Below are positions 5,299 to 8,731 of a stretch of 8,731 bases of DNA, piece by piece (the stretch's first letter is position 1; every line of letters begins with the position of its first letter). This DNA is from Thioalkalivibrio sp. (GTDB taxonomy: Bacteria; Pseudomonadota; Gammaproteobacteria; Ectothiorhodospirales; Ectothiorhodospiraceae). The stretch lies in the NCBI GenBank assembly GCA_007120575.1, contig SKNJ01000254.1, positions 1 to 8,731 of the forward strand. The letters are read 5' to 3'. A program made the translations under genes and the position numbers. The notes under the pieces are model-generated. The model was not told where the DNA came from. It did not search any database and saw nothing but the letters and a program-made list of their open reading frames with translations.

Positions 5299-6107
5299 TG
5301 GATGAACGGAAACTGAATCTCCAGCTTTTTGCCACAGACGAAGATGACACGGATGAGTTTGCTGACTACGAAGAGGAAGAAGAGGAAGGCGAAGACGAAG
5401 TAGAAGATGAGGAAGAAGAAGTCACGCCAAAATCTTATCGTACTCAGGAAGAAGTAGACAGTGCGATTGAAGCAAGATTAGCCAGGGAACGTAAGAAACT
5501 CGCCAAGATGTTCGGTGTGGAAAGGCTGGAGGATGCTGCACCCTACCTGCAAGCTGGTCAGGCTGTGTCAAGAGCCTCTGGACTAAAACCAGGAGATGTG
5601 GTGAACAGGTTGGGACAAACGCAACAGCAGCAACAGCCGTACCGTAGTGGGTACGGACAGCAACAACAACAGCAGCAACAGCAACCGCAGTCAGGGGACC
5701 CTGCTGTGCTGCAACGGATGGATAAAATCGAAACACTGCTTGAGACGGACCGGGAAGAGAAGGTCAGGAAGATTCAGGAGAATGAAGTCAGGAAGGAATT
5801 TGGCAAACTCTATGATGAGCACCGTGATGCCATTGAAGATAAGGCCGAAGACACAGGGCTCAGTCTTCTGGATGCAGCGACTATCGTGCTAAGACCAAAG
5901 TTAAGGGAGCATATCGAAACAACGCAGCGTAAGAAGAGGGAACTAAAGGGAAAACGTAAAGTGGAATCTTCTGCTGAAGGGCCTATCGCTCCACAGGATG
6001 ATGTTGCCAGTAAGCTATCGTCAGAGCAAAAGCGTGTGGCTGACAAGCAGAGGATAAGTTATAAGGATTACTACGAGCAGCTCAAGGCTCTCGGTAGGGT
6101 AGAATAG
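5295..6107 (+). CDS. Capsid scaffold protein
   Basis: The 270-residue product begins MMDERKLNLQLFATDED. The LNLQLFA element is common at the start of scaffold and capsid proteins in Firmicutes phages. A very acidic segment (about 14-43, mostly Glu/Asp) follows, then a charged helical region (49-82). Two Gln tracts come next (110-114 and 122-130), then a coiled-coil-prone helix (136-180) and a basic C-terminal part with QRKKRELKGKRK (211-222) and a final helix (254-268). Scaffold proteins fill the prohead interior, bind the capsid protein through a basic C-terminal helix-turn-helix, and leave before or during packaging. Composition, order of regions and place (after the portal, before the cement and capsid genes) all fit. 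The binding site is TGGAG (5283-5287), with AAAGGAG farther upstream (5276-5282). ATG at 5298 is an alternative start. Confidence 0.85.
   Translation: MMDERKLNLQLFATDEDDTDEFADYEEEEEEGEDEVEDEEEEVTPKSYRTQEEVDSAIEARLARERKKLAKMFGVERLEDAAPYLQAGQAVSRASGLKPGDVVNRLGQTQQQQQPYRSGYGQQQQQQQQQPQSGDPAVLQRMDKIETLLETDREEKVRKIQENEVRKEFGKLYDEHRDAIEDKAEDTGLSLLDAATIVLRPKLREHIETTQRKKRELKGKRKVESSAEGPIAPQDDVASKLSSEQKRVADKQRISYKDYYEQLKALGRVE
5622..5684 (+). repeat. CAA/CAG polyglutamine tracts in the scaffold gene
   Basis: Mixed CAA and CAG codons encode five consecutive Gln (5622-5636) and nine consecutive Gln (5658-5684), separated by the seven residues PYRSGYG. The codon mix shows that Gln itself is kept, not just a pure triplet slippage tract. 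The tracts probably form a flexible linker between the acidic N-terminal half and the helical C-terminal half. Confidence 0.9.
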
Positions 6108-6135
6108 AAGACTAAGATGAGTGAGGTGAAATTGA

Positions 6136-6570
6136 ATGGCTATTGAAGTCGTGTACAATCTAATTACAGGTTCTCCTCCTGTGGCAGCTCCATTGGACAA
6201 TGCGAACTGCCATGCTGAAGGTACAGGGCTTGCTGCAGGTGTGGTTATCAAGGTAGATGCTTCTGGTGCTGCAGGGGCTACAGGTAAGGCAGCTATCGCC
6301 AATGTAACAGGAGCAGATGCTGTGGGTGTGACCATCGCTGCTGCCGACCAGGATGCGTTAGTGAGGTTTAAGTGGTTAAAGCCCGGAGATGTGTTAAAGG
6401 CTGCTGCAGCAGCAGAGCTGCAAGTTGGGGACACCTGCCAGTTTAATGCTACTCTTGATGGGTTTGATGATGGTACAGGTACGACTGTCAAAGTTATTCG
6501 TACGGAGAAAGACGCTGATGGGGACCACAAGGTAGTTTACGGTGTGTTGACTGCAGCAGCGTTTTATTAG
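6136..6570 (+). CDS. Probable capsid decoration/cement protein
   Basis: This 144-residue protein is rich in Ala, Gly, Val, Thr and Asp, with alternating hydrophobic patterns expected of a small beta-barrel. Examples are AAGVVIKVDASG (33-44), IANVTGADAVGVTIA (54-68) and a C-terminal KVVYGVLTAAAF. This resembles head decoration or capsid cement proteins encoded directly before the major capsid gene in many phages. These bind the outside of the expanded shell and stabilise it. The ATG at 6136 lies six bases after GAGGTGA (6123-6129). It sits 28 nt after the scaffold gene and 53 nt before the capsid gene. The assignment rests on composition and gene order and not on a decisive motif, so another small virion protein is possible. 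Confidence 0.7.
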   Translation: MAIEVVYNLITGSPPVAAPLDNANCHAEGTGLAAGVVIKVDASGAAGATGKAAIANVTGADAVGVTIAAADQDALVRFKWLKPGDVLKAAAAAELQVGDTCQFNATLDGFDDGTGTTVKVIRTEKDADGDHKVVYGVLTAAAFY

Positions 6571-6623
6571 AATATTGCAGTAGTGAAGTAACCGGAACGA
6601 ATTTTGAAGAGAGGTGAGAGTAA

Positions 6624-7517
6624 ATGGTAACAGCACGTAGAGAACATTTTGGTTATCTGTTGGAGCCTGGACTTCGTAAGATTTTTTACGAAACTTACGA
6701 CCAGATTCCCACAATGCTGCCAGACTTGTTCAACATGCAGACCACAAGTAATCCTTATGAGACTGATGTGAGCATCGGTACTATGGGGGCTTTCCCGAAG
6801 TTTGAGGGAACTGTGGAGTATGACAGGCCGTACCAGGGTTACAAGAAAACGTACGAATTTCCTGAGTTTGCTCATGGATTTCGTATTGAGCGTAAACTGT
6901 TCGATGACGACAGGTACAATGAGATAAATAAACAGCCTGCAGGACTTGCTATCGGTGCTGCACGAAGGCGTGAAGAAGACGGCTCTAACATCTTCAACAA
7001 CGCTTTCAATACTAATTTCACAGGTGGGGACGGCAAGGCACTTTGTGTCACAGACCATCCCTCGCAGTCTGGTGGGGCTGACCGCAGCAATAAAGGCACA
7101 ACTGCACTGAGCCATGCTTCTTTACAGGATACCAAGAATCTGATGAGAGCTTTTGTGGATGACAGGGGAGGCAAAATCTCTGTAGTTCCTGATACTCTAC
7201 TGGTTCCTGTGGCACTGGAAGAGACTGCATGGGAGCTCATCGAATCGGCTAAGAAGATTGATACGGCTGAGAATAACCCGAACATTCACTATGGTAAGTA
7301 CAAGCTGATTGTGTGGGATTATTTGACCGATGACAGTAACTGGTTCCTGCTTGATTCCAGGTACGCACGTCTGTTCCTTAACTGGTTCGACCGCATCCCT
7401 CTGGAGTTTGCCATGGAAGAAGATTTTGATACCTTCGTGGCGAAGTACAGAGCTTACATGCGGTATGAATCTGGTTGGAGCGACTGGATTTGGATTTACG
7501 GGCATGAAGTAGCCTAA
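6624..7517 (+). CDS. Major capsid protein (HK97 fold)
   Basis: The 297-residue product has features of an HK97-fold capsid protein of the Mu gpT-like or related short type. A probable E-loop region rich in aromatics lies at about 45-90 (GAFPKFEGTVEYDRPY, then YEFPEFAHGFRIER). A long helix containing GAARRREEDGSNIFNNAF (111-128) follows. The P-domain/A-domain boundary has KISVVPDTLLVPVALEETAW (184-203). The C-terminal half contains FLLDSRYARLFLNWF (241-255) and FDTFVAKYRAYMRYESGW (268-285), common near the end of this family. It would form the icosahedral shell. There is no long N-terminal pro-domain, so a separate scaffold, as in P22, fits. The ATG at 6624 follows GAGGTGA (6611-6617) by six bases. 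A long hairpin follows the stop codon. Confidence 0.9.
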   Translation: MVTARREHFGYLLEPGLRKIFYETYDQIPTMLPDLFNMQTTSNPYETDVSIGTMGAFPKFEGTVEYDRPYQGYKKTYEFPEFAHGFRIERKLFDDDRYNEINKQPAGLAIGAARRREEDGSNIFNNAFNTNFTGGDGKALCVTDHPSQSGGADRSNKGTTALSHASLQDTKNLMRAFVDDRGGKISVVPDTLLVPVALEETAWELIESAKKIDTAENNPNIHYGKYKLIVWDYLTDDSNWFLLDSRYARLFLNWFDRIPLEFAMEEDFDTFVAKYRAYMRYESGWSDWIWIYGHEVA

Positions 7518-7524
7518 GAAGTAA

Positions 7525-7572
7525 TAGAGGGGAGTGCCTACAAGGTGGCTAACCCCAAGCTGCTCCCCTCTA
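7525..7572 (+). promoter_or_regulatory. Long hairpin after the capsid gene (10-bp perfect stem)
   Basis: TAGAGGGGAG (7525-7534) pairs perfectly with CTCCCCTCTA (7563-7572) around a 28-nt loop. The loop can form a small inner stem from GCC (7536-7538) and GGC (7547-7549). The hairpin begins 8 nt after the capsid stop. It is followed by AAATTTAAG, not a T-tract, so it is a poor intrinsic terminator. It is better read as an mRNA processing, stability or attenuation element that could raise capsid mRNA relative to downstream genes. The structure is seen directly; the role is inference. Confidence 0.7.
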
Positions 7573-7592
7573 AAATTTAAGGGGGTAAGACA

Positions 7593-8120
7593 ATGGGAAA
7601 GACAAGATTTCAGAACAGTGAGGTATATGCAAAGGGTCTCGGTGTAATTGATTCTGACGGAAATGAGAATATGGTAGTGGGTCCTGATGGAACCCTGTAT
7701 AACCACAGCAGTGTCCTGTTTACAGAGGCAGGTGCTGGCACGTATACCGGCTCTGTCAGCATCCCTGCAGGTTCTTTGATTGTGGATATTATTATCCATG
7801 CCATAGCCCTGTGGACATCTACCACAGCAGCTATGATTGTTGGTGATGCAGCCGATGATAACGGTTTCTTTGATGCAGTAAACCTGAAGGCAACAGACCT
7901 GGATGTTGCTGAGAGTATCAACTTTAGTCACACTGGCGGTAAAGAGGGAGCAGATGTTGATTCTCCAGCAGCCGGGGCACACGTGAGGCGTAGGTATCTT
8001 GCTACAGCCCGTGTGGTCACGGGGAAAGTAACAGCATCAGGTGGAACAGGGACTGCAGGGAGAACCCTTATGACCGTGGTATATACTACACCTTCTGCAG
8101 TGGCTGCAACCAAATCGTAA
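7593..8120 (+). CDS. Probable virion structural protein, function unknown
   Basis: This 175-residue protein is rich in Ala, Gly, Thr and Val. Its best-defined segment is a beta-type region at about 51-112, with YTGSVSIPAGSLIVDIIIHA, then ALWTSTTAAMIVGDAADDNG and FFDAVNLKATDL. Similar small beta-rich proteins occur after the major capsid gene in many tailed phages and are usually annotated only as hypothetical or structural. It might be an additional head protein, fibre or decoration protein. There is no signal peptide, membrane segment or enzyme motif. The ATG at 7593 follows AAGGGGGT (7579-7586). It lies between two long intergenic hairpins, so its mRNA could be set apart from its neighbours. 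The name of the role is uncertain; the coding call is strong. Confidence 0.75.
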   Translation: MGKTRFQNSEVYAKGLGVIDSDGNENMVVGPDGTLYNHSSVLFTEAGAGTYTGSVSIPAGSLIVDIIIHAIALWTSTTAAMIVGDAADDNGFFDAVNLKATDLDVAESINFSHTGGKEGADVDSPAAGAHVRRRYLATARVVTGKVTASGGTGTAGRTLMTVVYTTPSAVAATKS

Positions 8121-8126
8121 TAGTTA

Positions 8127-8192
8127 ATTGAGTGTGGAGCCCTGACCACCTGTTCTCCTGGGTGGTCAGGACTACTACTCGAAGCACTCAAT
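8127..8192 (+). promoter_or_regulatory. Two-tier hairpin in the gap before the 127-residue protein gene
   Basis: An inner perfect 10-bp stem, CCTGACCACC (8141-8150) with GGTGGTCAGG (8161-8170), closes a 10-nt loop. It is nested inside an outer perfect 8-bp stem, ATTGAGTG (8127-8134) with CACTCAAT (8185-8192). The intervening stretches (8135-8140 and 8171-8184) form an unequal internal loop. The outer stem ends one base before the ribosome binding site AAAGGAG (8194-8200). No T-tract follows, so an intrinsic terminator is unlikely. A processing, stability or translation-control structure is more plausible. Confidence 0.75.
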
Positions 8193-8208
8193 GAAAGGAG
8201 AATGAAAA

Positions 8209-8592
8209 ATGGCAACAAGTGTTCTGGTGAAGTTGGGTAAAAAGTTCAAGTTTTTAACTCACACGGATGTCAAAGAGGTAGTCATAGCCAATGGTGAGAC
8301 AGTATCTACAGAGGTAGACTTTGAGGACTACAAAGAGGTAGGCATAATGATGCCTGCTGCTTTTACTGGTACAGCAATAACATTTCAGGCTTCAGATGTC
8401 TCCGAGGGAACCTTCTACGAGGTGAGAAATGATGCTGGTACTGCGGTATCAATCGTAGTTGCTCCTGAGAGGGTAATTGGTATAGCTACAGTACTGAAGA
8501 GGAATACTATTGGCCCTCTGCGGTTTGTAAAACTTGTTTCTGGCACTACGGAAACTGCAGCCCGGACTATAAAGCTGATACTCAAGAGGTGA
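8209..8592 (+). CDS. Small beta-rich probable virion protein, function unknown
   Basis: The 127-residue product has alternating hydrophobic and polar strands: VKEVVIANGETVSTEVDF, then YKEVGIMMPAAFTGTAITFQ, a central SEGTFYEVRNDAGTAVSIVV, and a C-terminal GPLRFVKLVSGTTE followed by RTIKLILKR. This pattern is familiar in small phage proteins near the head genes, but their role is generally not known. It may be a head or head-tail accessory protein. The ATG at 8209 lies eight bases after AAAGGAG (8194-8200), directly downstream of the nested hairpin. Its stop codon (8590-8592) overlaps the ribosome binding site of the next gene, which implies coupled translation. No enzyme or membrane features are seen. 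Confidence 0.72.
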   Translation: MATSVLVKLGKKFKFLTHTDVKEVVIANGETVSTEVDFEDYKEVGIMMPAAFTGTAITFQASDVSEGTFYEVRNDAGTAVSIVVAPERVIGIATVLKRNTIGPLRFVKLVSGTTETAARTIKLILKR

Positions 8593-8596
8593 TTCT

Positions 8597-8731
8597 GTGG
8601 TAGAGTGTCCATTAGGATTAAGGCTGGCAAGTAATGGGGAGATACAGAAGGCAGGTAGCGGAGAAGCTGTAACGGTGCAGAACGCTGTGAACAAGTCTGA
8701 CATAGAGTCTCTTCAGTTGGAACAAAAAGAG
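8597..8731 (+). CDS. Partial phage protein, N-terminal 45 codons
   Basis: A GTG start at 8597 follows GAGGTGAT (8586-8593) with seven bases between GAGG and the start. It opens a frame that stays open to the right edge, so the 3' end is missing. The visible peptide begins MVECPLGLRLASNGEIQ and continues through a charged stretch ending in LQLEQKE. It starts 4 nt after the upstream stop, as expected in this compact operon. No family can be recognised from 45 residues. A head completion, connector or tail gene would be usual at this place, but that is from context only. Confidence 0.62.
   Translation, partial: MVECPLGLRLASNGEIQKAGSGEAVTVQNAVNKSDIESLQLEQKE

Noticed and set aside
5174..5300. Possible hammerhead ribozyme, because CTGACGA occurs at 5176-5182 and 5258-5264
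   Set aside because: The core needs a stem after CUGANGA, then GAAA, and two further stems. No matching second stem or partner strand for the third stem was found near either copy.
5622..5684. CRISPR-like or non-coding short repeat
   Set aside because: The repeat is a run of CAA/CAG codons inside the scaffold reading frame, with no spacers.
6021..6530. A 169-codon open frame on the minus strand
   Set aside because: It is antisense to the scaffold end and the decoration gene. Its Ala/Ser/Pro/Thr-rich product mirrors the Ala/Gly-rich plus-strand gene.
6567..7115. A 182-codon open frame on the minus strand
   Set aside because: It is antisense to the well-supported capsid gene, with a product of low-complexity hydrophobic and Cys/Ser character and no neighbours on that strand.
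7525..7580. Intrinsic terminator after the capsid gene
   Set aside because: The stem is followed by AAATTTAAG and then the next ribosome binding site, with no run of T, and the operon continues in the same direction.
7197..7982. A 261-codon open frame on the minus strand
   Set aside because: It covers the capsid 3' end, a hairpin gap and the next gene antisense. The product is Cys- and His-rich with no domain, and there is no fitting promoter or operon partner. It is a shadow of the plus-strand codon pattern.
8127..8200. Intrinsic terminator or phage attachment site
   Set aside because: No T-tract follows either stem. No integrase, tRNA or core repeat is nearby to support an attachment site.
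1..8731. A defence system, tRNA, or insertion sequence
   Set aside because: No recognisable cloverleaf, transposase, terminal repeats or defence-type enzyme domain was found. The genes are regulator, packaging and head functions.

Overview
The window is the start of the packaging and head-assembly operon of a tailed double-stranded DNA bacteriophage or prophage. The host is most likely a low-to-moderate GC member of the Firmicutes, probably a Clostridia-type bacterium. Three features support this: strong GGAGG-type ribosome binding sites in front of nearly every gene, an AbrB/SpoVT-type regulator with a Cys4 finger, and the LNLQLFA-type N-terminus on the scaffold protein that is common in Firmicutes phages. 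The exact host and whether the phage is integrated cannot be told from the window.

Left arm (1-469, minus strand): an AbrB-like DNA-binding protein with a C-terminal Cys4 motif is followed, with an 8-nt overlap, by the first 38 codons of a coiled-coil protein that runs off the left edge. Control region (470-655): two near-consensus sigma-A promoters stand back to back, one reading left into the regulator and one reading right into the structural operon. A 13-bp inverted repeat flanks the leftward promoter and looks like an operator pair. The rightward promoter fixes the start of the first rightward gene at 656.

Right arm (656-8731, plus strand, tightly spaced and unidirectional): probable small terminase, a one-pass membrane protein, large terminase, P22-like portal, a small basic protein, a leader with repeated small hairpins, scaffold, decoration/cement-like protein, HK97-fold major capsid protein, two further probable virion proteins, and the first 45 codons of another gene. 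Together they would recognise and cut phage DNA (small and large terminase), pump it through the portal vertex, and build the shell on the scaffold. No capsid protease is visible, so assembly may follow the P22 style, with a scaffold separate from the capsid protein.

The least explained parts are non-coding. (a) Positions 5151-5267 hold an imperfect ~55-bp duplication with three GACR-loop hairpins, in which one base pair is exchanged in a compensatory way. (b) Two long perfect hairpins lie in the gaps after the capsid gene and after the next gene; neither has a T-tract. (c) The divergent promoter/operator region has a clear layout. No tRNA, rRNA, CRISPR array or insertion sequence was seen, and there is no gene-free stretch above 300 bases.
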